DNA of 40,425 bases from an uncultured Ignavibacteria bacterium. GTDB taxonomy: Bacteria > Bacteroidota > Ignavibacteria > SZUA-365. Within the stretch, counting starts at the first letter, position 1. Every line of letters begins with the position of its first letter. A program made the translations under genes and the position numbers. Positions 8,652 to 18,303 of the stretch are shown in pieces. The DNA lies in the NCBI GenBank assembly GCA_913061095.1, contig CAJXVM010000032.1, positions 1 to 40,425 of the forward strand, read 5' to 3'. The notes beneath the pieces are model-generated. The model ran no database searches. It saw only the letters and a list, made by a program, of their open reading frames with translations, and had not been told where the DNA came from.

Positions 8652-10889
8652 TTATTTCCTGACCACCGCCAGCTTGGCCGTCGCGGCCTGAGAACCGTTC
8701 GGTGCGGCGGCAACGATGAAGTAGATGCCCGACGGGGCGTATTCACCATTCTGTGTGCGGCCGTCCCAGAAACCGACGCGGCCGCCGGGGGATTCAAGCT
8801 CGGCGACGAGATCGCCGGAGACGGACAGTACCTTGATGATTGAACCTTCCACGAGTCCGTCAATCATCACGCGTTCGTCGATGCCCGGGTGAAAGGGATT
8901 CGGCGCGATCAGCAGTTCCTCGAATGCCGTCACGGGCTCGACGTACGGCGTCGCCAGGCTCGACAGCCCACGGTTCGTGGCGATGTACATCACGCCGGTA
9001 CCGGGATGCACGACCATTGCCTGGATTTCATCATCGAGCAGCGGACTGTTGTCCGTGTCGTATTGCGCGATGATTTCGCTGCCGTCAGGTGACAGTACGA
9101 ACACGCCCTCTTTCGTTCCGATCCACTTGTTGTTGACCGGATCCACAGCGATGCAGGTGATATACTGTCCCTCGATGTTACAGCGCGTATTGAAGCAGGT
9201 TTTCGAAATACGGTCCGGTTCGCGGGGATTGAACACCGTGCGCAGCCCCCGGTCGGTACCGACCCAAACGTCGCCGAGCAGGTCCACCGCGACGGCGGTC
9301 ACAAGCTGATAGGCATTGAGAACATTCGCATCTGTTGCCGAAAGGCGCGTCCAGCGGTCGTCGCCCGCGATGGTGGGCGTATTGTTCGGATCCAGCAGCA
9401 CGACACCGCGGAAATCACCGTCATCGATGACGGACCACACTTGTCCGAACTGATCGACATCGAGCGTGACGACCTCGAGATCCACCGCGAGCGAGGGATC
9501 GGAAAGAAACTGCCACTGCCCGCCCGGGGTACGGACACCGAGCATGTTCGCCGGACCACGTTCATGCAGCGTCCAGAGATTACCGCGCTCATCGAAATGC
9601 AGTGCCTGCACCGCGGCGAAATCGGGTCCACCGGGCACACCCGGGAAGCCCGGCACATTTTCCGTATCGAAGAATTCGACCGTCCCATCCGCGTCGCGGC
9701 GGAATACGCCGCTGCCCCAGGTCGCGCACCAGACGGCGCCGCTGTTGTCTGCAGCTACACCCGTGATGGCATTGGTGACAATTTCAGGGTGGCTGCTTTT
9801 CGTGAAGTTCGTCCAGCGCTCACCGTCGAAGGCGTACATGCCGTTGCCCCCGCTGGCGAAGCCGGAGGCCGCCCACAACACGCCGTCGGCATCCACCGTC
9901 ATGTCGCGGATGAAGTTGGAGTTGGGTCCCTCGGGCTTTTCGAAATCCCAGGGCTGTCCTTCCTCAAATGTCGCGACGCCAATGTTGGAAGCGACGGTGA
10001 GCGCATCACCGTCAGCAGAGACATCGGTGAATTCGGAACCGGCGGGATACTGACCTCCCGCGATGGATTCACCGATCATCGTGACCATCGCGGCGCCATC
10101 CACGCGATAAAGTGCCTCCGACGTCAGCAGCAGGACGTCATCGCCGTCAGACTCGAGTGTGAGCACTTCCCCGCCGGGAATGGCGGTAAGAAATTCCTCC
10201 CAGCCGCCGTTGCGAAAACGATGCAGCGCCTGCTGCGTTGCGATGACCGGCTGTCCCGCAAGCTCCGCGATGCCCTTGACATCCCCGATGGCTTCGGACG
10301 TCCAGTTCTCGGGATCCTTGAGGTTGATGTTGTCGAGGTCACCGTACGCCACGCCTTCACTGGTGGTCACGAAGATGCGGCGTCCGCTGATCAGAATGCC
10401 GGACACCGGGATCTGTGCCGAAAGGCTGCCGAATTTCTGATAGCTGTCACCGAATTCCCGCCGGAGCGGATCGTACACAACCAGTCCGAATTCCGTGCCG
10501 ATGTACGCGCGTCCTTCCTGCATGAGAATCGTCGTGATGCCGCGCTGCAGGATTTCCGTGGTGCGTGCGATGTCGGTGACCGCGTACCACCCCGCCTCCG
10601 GATCCAGCACGTTGAGCATGCCGGTACTGGCGCCGGCGAAAATCCTGCCGTCAACGTCTCTTGCGATGGCAGAATACTCGATGGCGGAGAGCCCGTCGAC
10701 GTTGGTGAACCGCGAAAATTGTCCGTCCGGGTCGCGATGAAACAGTCCTCCGCCCGTGGCGGCCCAGATGCCATCCCCGGAGACGGTGATATCGCGGACA
10801 GCTTTCATGTCAGTATAGGTACGCCACGTCCCCACCTGCGCCCCGGCGAAGAAAGGCAGGCAGAGGAGCAGCAGGATGACGCGCATCAT
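8652..10889 (-). CDS. porZ: PorZ-like beta-propeller protein (T9SS attachment complex)
   Basis: The mature N-terminus (GTWRTYTDM..., then GDGIWAATGGGLF) and the 'two-component regulator propeller' repeats match the PorZ type. In Porphyromonas, PorZ is part of the PorU-PorV-PorQ-PorZ complex, which attaches A-LPS to T9SS cargo. The length, about 745 residues, is close to that of known PorZ (about 780). A signal peptide ends at GAQ. The C-terminus has a FlgD/T9SS-like Ig fold (PNPFHPG ... NGEYAPSGIYF). An in-frame ATG at 10904 exists, but AGGAG sits between it and the ATG pair at 10889/10886, so those are preferred. It is the last gene of the 12-gene minus-strand run, 22 bases after ribH, and converges with the large T9SS gene. 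The alternative is an ordinary propeller-type T9SS cargo protein. Confidence 0.7.
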   Translation of the reverse strand: MMRVILLLLCLPFFAGAQVGTWRTYTDMKAVRDITVSGDGIWAATGGGLFHRDPDGQFSRFTNVDGLSAIEYSAIARDVDGRIFAGASTGMLNVLDPEAGWYAVTDIARTTEILQRGITTILMQEGRAYIGTEFGLVVYDPLRREFGDSYQKFGSLSAQIPVSGILISGRRIFVTTSEGVAYGDLDNINLKDPENWTSEAIGDVKGIAELAGQPVIATQQALHRFRNGGWEEFLTAIPGGEVLTLESDGDDVLLLTSEALYRVDGAAMVTMIGESIAGGQYPAGSEFTDVSADGDALTVASNIGVATFEEGQPWDFEKPEGPNSNFIRDMTVDADGVLWAASGFASGGNGMYAFDGERWTNFTKSSHPEIVTNAITGVAADNSGAVWCATWGSGVFRRDADGTVEFFDTENVPGFPGVPGGPDFAAVQALHFDERGNLWTLHERGPANMLGVRTPGGQWQFLSDPSLAVDLEVVTLDVDQFGQVWSVIDDGDFRGVVLLDPNNTPTIAGDDRWTRLSATDANVLNAYQLVTAVAVDLLGDVWVGTDRGLRTVFNPREPDRISKTCFNTRCNIEGQYITCIAVDPVNNKWIGTKEGVFVLSPDGSEIIAQYDTDNSPLLDDEIQAMVVHPGTGVMYIATNRGLSSLATPYVEPVTAFEELLIAPNPFHPGIDERVMIDGLVEGSIIKVLSVSGDLVAELESPGGRVGFWDGRTQNGEYAPSGIYFIVAAAPNGSQAATAKLAVVRK

Positions 10890-10911
10890 GGAACTCCTGA
10901 GCATTGCGTGT

Positions 10912-11385
10912 TTATTTCTCGTCGATTGCGGCGAAGAGATTCAGCATCTCGATGGCGGTCAATGCAGCCTCCCAGCCCTTGTTGCCGCTCTTGAGTCCGG
11001 CACGCTCGAGCGCCTGCTCGGTCGTATCCGTCGTCAGCACACCGAAGGAAATCGGCTTGCGGCTGTCCATCGACAGATTGGCGATGCCTTTGGTCACTTC
11101 GGCGGCGATGTAATCAAAATGCGGCGTGTCGCCGCGGATGACGGCGCCGATACAGATGACGGCGTCGTGACGGTCGGCGTCGACCAGTTTGCGCGCCACC
11201 ATGGGCAGTTCGAAGGAGCCCGGACAGAGGAACACATCGATCTGATCCTCGCCCGCACCGTGCCGGGTCAGACAGTCGATGGCGCCGTCCACCAGCCGGC
11301 GTGTGATGACGTCGTTGAATCGGCTCGCGACGATGGCGAATGAATGGGATCCGGCCTTGAGGTCACCCTGAATGGGAGTGTGCAT
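10912..11385 (-). CDS. ribH: 6,7-dimethyl-8-ribityllumazine synthase
   Basis: RibH condenses 5-amino-6-ribitylamino-uracil with dihydroxybutanone phosphate in the penultimate step of riboflavin synthesis, usually as an icosahedral or pentameric assembly. Visible family motifs are SRFN (21-24), PGSFELP (55-61), [11 protein letters not shown] (80-90) with the catalytic histidine H89, and SFGVLTTDT. The length of 157 residues is typical. GAGAAGGAT directly precedes the ATG. It lies 13 bases after the PHP-domain gene and 22 bases before the PorZ-like gene. No other riboflavin gene is in the window, so it seems to be carried in an envelope-oriented operon rather than a rib cluster. Confidence 0.95.
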   Translation of the reverse strand: MHTPIQGDLKAGSHSFAIVASRFNDVITRRLVDGAIDCLTRHGAGEDQIDVFLCPGSFELPMVARKLVDADRHDAVICIGAVIRGDTPHFDYIAAEVTKGIANLSMDSRKPISFGVLTTDTTEQALERAGLKSGNKGWEAALTAIEMLNLFAAIDEK

Positions 11386-11398
11386 ATCCTTCTCGAAT

Positions 11399-12226
11399 TT
11401 ATTGAATGAACAATCTGCGTTTCATGGCGCGCACGATGTCGTGGGAGACCGTGTACGTCCCGAAATTCTGATAGTCGTTCCGCTTGCCCCCGTGAAAATC
11501 CGACCCGCCGCCCTCGAGCAGGAAATACGTCGAGGCGATTCCCCGGTAGTAACGCTGCCGTGCTTCATCGTGGGCGGGATGCACGACTTCGATGCCATCG
11601 ACTCCCGCGCGGATGAGATACGACAGGTCCTGTTCCCCCACGTACCAGCCGGGATGCGCAACGATCGACACCCCGCCCGCGTTGGCGATGATTTCCACGG
11701 CATCCTCGGGGGAGATCTTGTACTTCGGTTCGAAGGCGGGACCACTGTCGCCGATATACTGGTCGAACGCTTCCGCGTATTCGCTCGTCAGTCCTTCATC
11801 CAGCATCGCCGCGGCGATATGGGGACGCCCGACAGCGCCGTGTCCGGCATGCTCGAGCACGATGTCGAAATCCAGCGGCATGTCCATGCTGTTGAGCTTG
11901 CGGACAATGCGCTCCGCACGGATGAAGCGCTCCTTGCGGAGGAATTCAAGCGTGTCGCGGAGCTGCGTATTGTCGGGATCGAACATGTAACCGAGAACGT
12001 GAATATCCTTTGTACCGAGTGTGGAACTTAGCTCCACGCCGGGAATCACTTCAATCCCAAAATCCTTCGCCGCTTCCAGGGCTTCCGGAATACCGTCGAT
12101 GTTGTCGTGATCGGTGATGCTGAGTATGGAAATGCCCACCTCGTGCGCACGCGTGACCAGCTCGCGCGGGGACAGCGCACCATCGGAGTAGTAGGTGTGC
12201 GTATGGAGATCGACTTTTCCGGTCAT
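11399..12226 (-). CDS. PHP-domain metal-dependent phosphoesterase (YciV/RNase AM-like)
   Basis: A 275-residue PHP-fold hydrolase. The metal ligands of the family are all visible: H8 and H10 (DLHTH), D15, D39 and H40 (TDHDN), E65 (GVELS), H76, a later AHPGW and the C-terminal GSDFHGG. The insertion after residue 80 and the overall size fit the branch that includes 3',5'-nucleoside bisphosphate phosphatase and the 5'-3' RNA-trimming enzyme RNase AM. The exact substrate cannot be read from the sequence. It lies 41 bases after the PEGA-domain gene and 13 bases before ribH in the same operon. Confidence 0.85.
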   Translation of the reverse strand: MTGKVDLHTHTYYSDGALSPRELVTRAHEVGISILSITDHDNIDGIPEALEAAKDFGIEVIPGVELSSTLGTKDIHVLGYMFDPDNTQLRDTLEFLRKERFIRAERIVRKLNSMDMPLDFDIVLEHAGHGAVGRPHIAAAMLDEGLTSEYAEAFDQYIGDSGPAFEPKYKISPEDAVEIIANAGGVSIVAHPGWYVGEQDLSYLIRAGVDGIEVVHPAHDEARQRYYRGIASTYFLLEGGGSDFHGGKRNDYQNFGTYTVSHDIVRAMKRRLFIQ

Positions 12227-12267
12227 GGCTCAGGTGTTTGCGGGGATATCAGCGCGCTCGGACCTGT

Positions 12268-13077
12268 CTATTCATCAAGAATGCGATAAATGACATAGCC
12301 CAGACCCACTTGGAGCAGCGCCAGGGAAATTCCTGCGTAAATATCGTACTTTTTCGTTTGAGATAGAAGCGATTCGTCGCCCGAGGCGAGGTAATCGTCG
12401 TAGAGACCATCGGCTTTCTGTTTGAAAATGACCGCGACGACACCTGCCGCAAGTCCGATCCCGGCGGGAAGCAGCACCGACGCCGGAGGGAGACGCAGTC
12501 CCGCGCTGCGAAATTCCACCTGCGCGTCGGCCATATCCTCCAGCGGTTCCAGAACGACAAGCTTTTCCTGACGCTCCGCGTCCGCGGGGTTCCAGTCGCT
12601 GCCGGCATATCCGATCGCTTCGATGCGCAGGGGGCCGGCATCGCGCGGGACCTGCAACGGCGTCACCCCCAGCAGGGAATCTCCGCGAAACACGCGGGCG
12701 CCGTGCGGCAGGGTGCGCAGTTGCACGCGCGCATCGAAACGGACGAGCACAACTCCCTGGTCCGCACGCAGCGGATGCTGCGGCAGCGCGCGCTGCTCCG
12801 CATCCCAGGCGAGACGCGCGGGATAAAACAGCCGGACGCTGTCCGCATGCCGCGCCATGATACGCAGGGGCGTGCGACCGAGCAGAGAGTCCCCGAGATA
12901 CACTTCCGCCCTGGACGGCTCCGAGGCGAGTTCGATCATCCCGGTGAGCGGCGGCTCGATCTCCTGCGCGGATACAGGTATGACAGCCGCGGTCAGCGCC
13001 GCGGTGAATGCCAGTGCGGCAATCATCGTCGCGGTGAAATTCAGCCGCGGACCACGACATGGCGTCTTCGTGTTCAT
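12268..13077 (-). CDS. PEGA-domain membrane protein
   Basis: A 269-residue protein with an N-terminal signal or membrane segment (about 17-38, ending SAQ). Two PEGA repeats follow, each with a VYLGDSLLG(R/V)TPL-like core (about 57-70 and 129-145). At the C-terminus there are two hydrophobic segments (about 200-216 and 247-264) around a charged loop rich in D, Y and K. PEGA domains are found in surface and S-layer-associated proteins; their ligand is usually unknown. Its ATG overlaps the stop of the BamB-like gene as ATGA, so synthesis of the two is probably coupled. A role as membrane anchor or sensor for the neighbouring propeller and barrel proteins is inference. Confidence 0.75.
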   Translation of the reverse strand: MNTKTPCRGPRLNFTATMIAALAFTAALTAAVIPVSAQEIEPPLTGMIELASEPSRAEVYLGDSLLGRTPLRIMARHADSVRLFYPARLAWDAEQRALPQHPLRADQGVVLVRFDARVQLRTLPHGARVFRGDSLLGVTPLQVPRDAGPLRIEAIGYAGSDWNPADAERQEKLVVLEPLEDMADAQVEFRSAGLRLPPASVLLPAGIGLAAGVVAVIFKQKADGLYDDYLASGDESLLSQTKKYDIYAGISLALLQVGLGYVIYRILDE

Positions 13078-14231
13078 TGTATGTCAACCATGTATGAATC
13101 TCCTTCTTCATCGATGAGGAGGATGCCACGCGATGTCATGATCGGCTGGGTTTCACTGCGCTCCGGCAGCTTCTGCATGCGTGTCACGTCGCCGGTTTTC
13201 ACATCCACGCGATAGAGCGCCCCCTTGCGCGCAAGCTGCCATGCATGACGCGAACCGAGCAGCGGTGATGCGCCGGGAAGTTCGCCGATGGATATGGAAT
13301 GCAGCGGTGTTCCGTCCGCAACGCGCAGCAGAAGAAGATTGCCGGATGCCAGTGGGATCAGCAGCCGGCCGTCACGGTGTGCCGGAGCATAGTATACCGG
13401 AGACCCCGTCTCATGTTCCCACGCGACGCTTCCGTCGTGGAGATCAACGGCCGTCACGACACCGCTGCGGTTCGCCGCGACGACAAGACCGTCGGCAATG
13501 ACAGGACCCGCCTGGATGGCGGAAAATGTGGGGACACGCCAGACCGTCGCTCCGGTCTCTGCAGAAAGTGCGATGATGTCGCCCGTCTCCGTGCCGACGA
13601 CGAGCAGCGTGTCGGCAGCCGCAGGCGCGGCGCGCACACTGCCTGTCACTTCCGATTTCCACACCTCAACCGAATCTTCAGGATCGAAGCGCACGACATG
13701 CCCGCGGATACCCGCGGTATAGACACTGCCCCCGTGCACACAGAGCGCTGCCTGGACCGGCTCGAACACGCGTGACCACTGCAGGCTGCCGTCACGCAGG
13801 CTGAAGCACAGCAGCGGCGACTCGCTTCCCACGGTGGCCACAAAGAGGCGGTCATCGAGAACAGCCGGTGTCGCCTCGATGAACCACTCACAGCTGAATT
13901 CGCCGGTTTTCTCCCCGTCCGAGAGCCGCACGGCCTCGACGGTCGCGCTGACAGAAGGAAGCAGAAGCATGTCGCCGAGCATCAGCGGCGCGGCGGTGCC
14001 CGCAGCCCCATCGAGTGAGAAATCCCACTCCTCGTCACCGCTGTTGCCAGCGGACATCGTATCGTCGGCGGACTCCTTCACGGCAAAGGAGCGGTCCGCT
14101 CCCCCGCCGAGCTGCGGCCAGTCGTCGGGGGACCGCTCGAACGGCTGATCCAGCCATGTGAAGGTGCCGCAGCCGGCAAACATCCACAGGGCGATCATGC
14201 ATCCCGCCGATATGATTCGATGCGCACGCAT
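13074..14231 (-). CDS. BamB-like PQQ-repeat beta-propeller lipoprotein
   Basis: A 385-residue predicted lipoprotein. The signal sequence ends in FAGC with the lipidation cysteine at C21. The rest is a beta-propeller of PQQ/pyrrolo-quinoline-type repeats: DIIALSAETGATVW, VVTAVDLHDGSVAW and several weaker blades. This is the fold of BamB, the lipoprotein that assists BamA in outer-membrane barrel assembly. A GTG start 12 bases upstream is possible, but the ATG at 14231 shares its first base with the stop codon of the barrel gene (TGATG), a classic re-initiation arrangement. The partner directly upstream is an Omp85-like barrel, so a BamA/BamB-like pairing is suggestive. It could also be a general PQQ-like periplasmic scaffold. 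Confidence 0.75.
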   Translation of the reverse strand: MRAHRIISAGCMIALWMFAGCGTFTWLDQPFERSPDDWPQLGGGADRSFAVKESADDTMSAGNSGDEEWDFSLDGAAGTAAPLMLGDMLLLPSVSATVEAVRLSDGEKTGEFSCEWFIEATPAVLDDRLFVATVGSESPLLCFSLRDGSLQWSRVFEPVQAALCVHGGSVYTAGIRGHVVRFDPEDSVEVWKSEVTGSVRAAPAAADTLLVVGTETGDIIALSAETGATVWRVPTFSAIQAGPVIADGLVVAANRSGVVTAVDLHDGSVAWEHETGSPVYYAPAHRDGRLLIPLASGNLLLLRVADGTPLHSISIGELPGASPLLGSRHAWQLARKGALYRVDVKTGDVTRMQKLPERSETQPIMTSRGILLIDEEGDSYMVDIQ

Positions 14232-17035
14232 CAGAAATCCCACCCGAAAAAGAACTGCTGGTACAGGCCATTCTGCAGCCGCGTAAAATTATCCTCGATA
14301 CGCTTGCCGATGTCGTAGCGCAGCACGAAGGCACCGAAGAGGCTGAGACGCAGCCCCCCGCCGATGCTGCCCAGGGTACTGCCGTATTCATCGTCCCACG
14401 AATTTCCAGCGTCGAAATACAGGGCGCCGCGCAAAAGACCGAGATTGATCGATCCGAAGGGGAAATCGAGTCCCACACGATCGAGGAGCGGGAAGCGCAA
14501 CTCGTGGCTGGTCAGCCAGCGCTTGGTGCCGCGGATACTCCACCGCGGCCATCCGCGCAGGTCCCAGCTGCCGCCGAGGAAGTACCGCCGCGCCTCCTTG
14601 CCGTGATTGTAGAGGAATTCGAAGCGGGTGGCATAGGCCGAACGCAGACTCAGACGGAAGTAGCGGCGGTAGTCGACCATGACGGAATAGTAGTTGACGT
14701 TCGAATAACGCAGGTCCGTGGTGTGCGAGAGCGTGAGGTTGAAACGGTTACCGTCGATCGGCCCCGTCCAGTAATACAATGCGTTGTCCTTGACGTACGA
14801 GATGGAATTGGTCAGCAGCAGCGCCTTGCGCTGACGGATTTCCGTGATGGCCTCCTTGTCGGAATTGCTGAAGCTGACCGCGCCTTCGATGCGGCGGAAT
14901 TTCGAGAGAGGATATGCCGCCGCAAAATATCCGCCATAGGCGCGTTCATTGAAATACAGATCGGGATCCAGCAGGTCGTAACGGCGCCCGGCATAGTGAA
15001 AAACCCCGTAGCTGTAAGGTGTTTTGCGTCCGAGCGACGTGCGCGATATCGCAAAGTTGAAACTCGAGAAGAATTCGCTCGATGTCTGCGCGGTGTTGTA
15101 CACGAGGAAATAATACCGGTCGTCGCCGAGCACATCGGAGACACTCAGGACGGCGCCACCCAGCGTGCCGAATACCGGATCGGTGGAAATGGCGCTCTGC
15201 GCGATGTCGACCTGGTATTCCTTTTCATACACGAGCGGCGAAGAAACACTCTCACCCTCGAGGCGCGGGATATCCCACGGTTCCGTGCTGCGGGGCAGAC
15301 GCCGCTGAAACACGGTCTGCAGGGAATCGAGCCGCGCGGAGACATCCTTCAGACCGAGGATTTTGAAGCTGAAGCCATCGTAGGCAGAGTACAGCAGTCC
15401 GCCCTCGGGAGTCCAGACGGGATCAAACGCTGCCGTGGTGTATCGCGAAACCTGGCGCACTGGCGGCAGCGCGGCGGGCTCCTCATCGACGGCGATGACG
15501 TAGATGTTGTGCGTGCCGTCGCGATCGGATGTGCAGACAATCGTACTGCCGTCAGTGGACCACGACGGCGCGGCGTAGCTGCAGCTGTCCTGCGTGAGAT
15601 AGCGCATGCCACCGTCCTCGAGGTCCAGCAGGTAGAGGTCGTGCACGCCCCGGCTTCCCAGCGGACCGCGATCCGAAGCAAAGACGATGCGTGATCCGTC
15701 GGGCGACCAGGCGGGATTGAGATCGTGATAATAATCGTCGGTCAGGCGGTCGAGCGAACGGTCTGCAATGTCGAGGATGTACAGGTCGCTTTCGCCGGCG
15801 CTGTTGAGCGCGGAAAAGACGAGGCGCTCACCGTCAGGAGCCCATGACGGCGAACCGATCATGATGATGTCATCGAAGGCCAGCGTGGCAGTAAGACGTT
15901 CCGCCCCCAGGTCGAAGAGATGCAGAACGTCCGTCGCACCGCTTTTTGTCACGAAGGCGAGCATGCCGCTGACACTTACCGACATCCCGCTTCTGAAAAG
16001 GGAAAAAGACTCATACGTCTCGCTCTTCTCGCCCTGGATGAGCTGCCGCGGCTCTCCGCCTGAAAGGGATTTCATGTATACGCCACTGTACCCGGTATTG
16101 TTGGCGATGTACACGACGTACGAGGAATCGCCCCGCTGATAGTACACCGGTTTGGCGTTGAATCCCGACGGCACAATGCTGCGGGCAATGTCGGACGGCC
16201 GGTCATGTGTCTCCACCAGCGGATAGTAGCGTTTCTTCACATCCCGCACCCAGGCGCGGTCGAATTCCTCGTAACTCATGTCGAGGGTGAATTTCATCAC
16301 GTCACTGAAACTCTCCGACACCCAGAAATTGTCGATCAACTGAATGATCTTTTCCTCCCCCATCGTACGCGCGATGAACTCCAGCGCATCCTGTCCCTCC
16401 TTGTACATCAGGAAGCTGCCACTGATCGCCCAGATACGTGAAAGCGGCGCAAAGTACCCGCTGAGCACGGCATCGCGCAGCACCATCTCCGCCTGGCTGT
16501 CCCATGACGTCGAATAGAATTCTGCGAGTCCCTCAACGAACCACAGCGGCAGGTAGCGGTTAGCGCGCTGTCCGTGCGAGCGCAGTACGTGCTCGAGCTT
16601 GTTGTGCATGAACACGTGCACGAGTTCATGGTTGATCACATGGCGGAACTGCTCCATTGATCCCTGGCTCGGAATCACCACGCGGCCCTTGAGGAATTCA
16701 AAGAAGCCGCCCACGCCCTCGGGGATGAATCCCGGCGTGACGTTAGTCTGCTGAAAGTGAATGGGCGAACTGTAAAAGATCAGCGGGATGCGGTAGCGGA
16801 TGGTGAAGTTGAACTTCCTCTCGAGCTCATGGAAGCTCTCCTCTGCGAAATGCGCTCCCCGTTCGGCCAGCTCCTTCATTTCGGGATAATAGTAGATGTC
16901 GAAATGCTCGGTACGCAGAATGCGCCAGTCGAAATCCGTATAGGCGATCTTGTTGCGACCGAAAGGAAGGAACTGCGCACTGGCGGTCAGGGGCATCAGG
17001 AGCGAAAACAGAACAGCCATCAGAAGCATACAGCG
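14231..17035 (-). CDS. Metalloprotease / TolB propeller / Omp85-like barrel fusion
   Basis: Three parts are visible in about 934 residues (GTG-start numbering). After a signal peptide ending SAQ comes a peptidase-MA-like gluzincin domain with HELVH at 136-140 and a downstream E168 in WFVEGLAEFY. Then there is a TolB/WD40-like propeller (about 290-600) with repeated (S/N)P(A/S)W(A/S)PDG and FAS blocks. The C-terminal region (about 630-934) looks like an Omp85/BamA barrel, with an LRGW motif near the end of GGSWDLRGW and a terminal GWDF like a beta-signal. The start is uncertain. A TTG at 17125 overlaps the upstream isomerase by 11 bases but gives an over-long signal N-region, GTG at 17035 gives a normal one, and ATG at 17029 is also possible. 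It is coupled to the next gene by TGATG. Surface or outer-membrane processing is inferred. Confidence 0.8.
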   Translation of the reverse strand, partial: RCMLLMAVLFSLLMPLTASAQFLPFGRNKIAYTDFDWRILRTEHFDIYYYPEMKELAERGAHFAEESFHELERKFNFTIRYRIPLIFYSSPIHFQQTNVTPGFIPEGVGGFFEFLKGRVVIPSQGSMEQFRHVINHELVHVFMHNKLEHVLRSHGQRANRYLPLWFVEGLAEFYSTSWDSQAEMVLRDAVLSGYFAPLSRIWAISGSFLMYKEGQDALEFIARTMGEEKIIQLIDNFWVSESFSDVMKFTLDMSYEEFDRAWVRDVKKRYYPLVETHDRPSDIARSIVPSGFNAKPVYYQRGDSSYVVYIANNTGYSGVYMKSLSGGEPRQLIQGEKSETYESFSLFRSGMSVSVSGMLAFVTKSGATDVLHLFDLGAERLTATLAFDDIIMIGSPSWAPDGERLVFSALNSAGESDLYILDIADRSLDRLTDDYYHDLNPAWSPDGSRIVFASDRGPLGSRGVHDLYLLDLEDGGMRYLTQDSCSYAAPSWSTDGSTIVCTSDRDGTHNIYVIAVDEEPAALPPVRQVSRYTTAAFDPVWTPEGGLLYSAYDGFSFKILGLKDVSARLDSLQTVFQRRLPRSTEPWDIPRLEGESVSSPLVYEKEYQVDIAQSAISTDPVFGTLGGAVLSVSDVLGDDRYYFLVYNTAQTSSEFFSSFNFAISRTSLGRKTPYSYGVFHYAGRRYDLLDPDLYFNERAYGGYFAAAYPLSKFRRIEGAVSFSNSDKEAITEIRQRKALLLTNSISYVKDNALYYWTGPIDGNRFNLTLSHTTDLRYSNVNYYSVMVDYRRYFRLSLRSAYATRFEFLYNHGKEARRYFLGGSWDLRGWPRWSIRGTKRWLTSHELRFPLLDRVGLDFPFGSINLGLLRGALYFDAGNSWDDEYGSTLGSIGGGLRLSLFGAFVLRYDIGKRIEDNFTRLQNGLYQQFFFGWDF

Positions 17036-17114
17036 CACCGGAGCGGAAAGAAACGCCGCGGAAGCGGGAATGTCCGCGAACCGGCGGGGACGTGAGATGC
17101 GTGCCGTGATGAGA

Positions 17115-18176
17115 TCAGGTGTCAAGCGCGGCCTTGAGTCGGTTGATGTTTTCGATCGGATACGGGTCCACGCCCGTGGCCATGGCGAGATAAAAACTAA
17201 TCCAGTCCCCCAGGCAAATCAATCCCAAAACCCGTGCGAGCAGCGTCTCCTCGCGGGCGTAGATCTCCACGACGTCGCCGGCCATCGGACGCAAGATGTC
17301 CAGCGTCACGCTGATGCGTTTGCGGATCTGCGGCAGGTCGTCCCGATCGTGGAGCACGACGACGGCGATGCGTCGCAACAGATCGGGCTGCTGTTCCCAG
17401 CCCACGATTTCGTTGTGGTTCATCTCGGGCAGTACGTTGCTGTAGGCCAGCGTCTTCGCGTTCTCCTCGATCTGGCAGCGCCAGCGCAGCAGTACCGCTT
17501 CGAGCCCCTCCTGTGCGCCGTACAGCACCGGCAGCCGTCCGACGAGTTTTTCCGCGACCTGGATTGCCGGGTTTTCGCGGCTCAGATAGTCGGCATATTC
17601 CTTCGAGGCGGTCTCGAGCGTGCTGACGGCATCGGTGAGCGTGGACTGCTCGAGATCCAGAACATCGAGCCGCGCAGCGATCATCAGCAGCGGGAAGAAC
17701 AGATAGCCGAGTGCGCTCCGCGGCGCGAGTCCGCCGGGAATCACGGCCGCGGGGACCTCATCGGCATCCGCACGCTCCAGCAGCATCCCGCCCGAGGTTA
17801 TCACAACGCACTGTGCCCCACGATCCCGGGCATCTGCATACGCGGAGAGCGACTCCTCGGTATTCCCCGAATAGCTGAGCACAACAACAAGTGTCTGTGG
17901 TCCGGTATATGACGGCAGCCGATAGCCCCGGTTCACCGCAATCGGTACCCTGGCGAGAGACGTGGCATAGACACGGAGCACGTCGCCGCCGATCGCGGAT
18001 CCACCCATGCCGCAAACGACCACCTGCCGCACGTTCGCTGCGTCGACGGTGCCGAGATTGAGCGTGTTGCCGATATCCATGCCTGTGCGCGCCTGCTGCG
18101 GATAATCGCAGAGCACGCTGTACATGTCATGGGAATCAAGGGAAGAAACGCGGGCCGCGTAGTCGATACTGCTCAT
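17115..18176 (-). CDS. Bifunctional phosphoglucose/phosphomannose isomerase
   Basis: A 353-residue SIS-domain isomerase of the archaeal/actinobacterial PGI/PMI type, interconverting glucose-6-P or mannose-6-P with fructose-6-P. The sugar-phosphate loops are GMGGSAIGGD (56-65) and SYSGNTEE (101-108). The C-terminal family signature is NHNEIVGWE, where E and H act in catalysis. The frame is open further upstream to 18482, but that part overlaps pgi in another frame. The ATG at 18176 has GAGG 7 bases upstream and gives the normal family length. The 127 bases between pgi and this gene contain a small hairpin (18284-18299, 6-bp stem). It sits directly after a true pgi, so the mannose-6-P activity may be its non-redundant job; this is inference. 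Confidence 0.88.
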   Translation of the reverse strand: MSSIDYAARVSSLDSHDMYSVLCDYPQQARTGMDIGNTLNLGTVDAANVRQVVVCGMGGSAIGGDVLRVYATSLARVPIAVNRGYRLPSYTGPQTLVVVLSYSGNTEESLSAYADARDRGAQCVVITSGGMLLERADADEVPAAVIPGGLAPRSALGYLFFPLLMIAARLDVLDLEQSTLTDAVSTLETASKEYADYLSRENPAIQVAEKLVGRLPVLYGAQEGLEAVLLRWRCQIEENAKTLAYSNVLPEMNHNEIVGWEQQPDLLRRIAVVVLHDRDDLPQIRKRISVTLDILRPMAGDVVEIYAREETLLARVLGLICLGDWISFYLAMATGVDPYPIENINRLKAALDT

Positions 18177-18303
18177 GGACTGCCTCGAATGGATGTGATG
18201 GTCGAAAACCCGGAGGCGGATCCGGGACATGTGGTCCGGCCGATCGGATGCAGGGAGAATGTGATTCATGCGGCCCGGGGTCAGCGGTTCCGCAACCGCG
18301 GGA

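Noticed and set aside
9441-10994. Plus-strand 517-codon open frame opposite the PorZ-like gene
   Set aside because: Shadow of the minus-strand propeller gene; no domain, no ribosome binding site.
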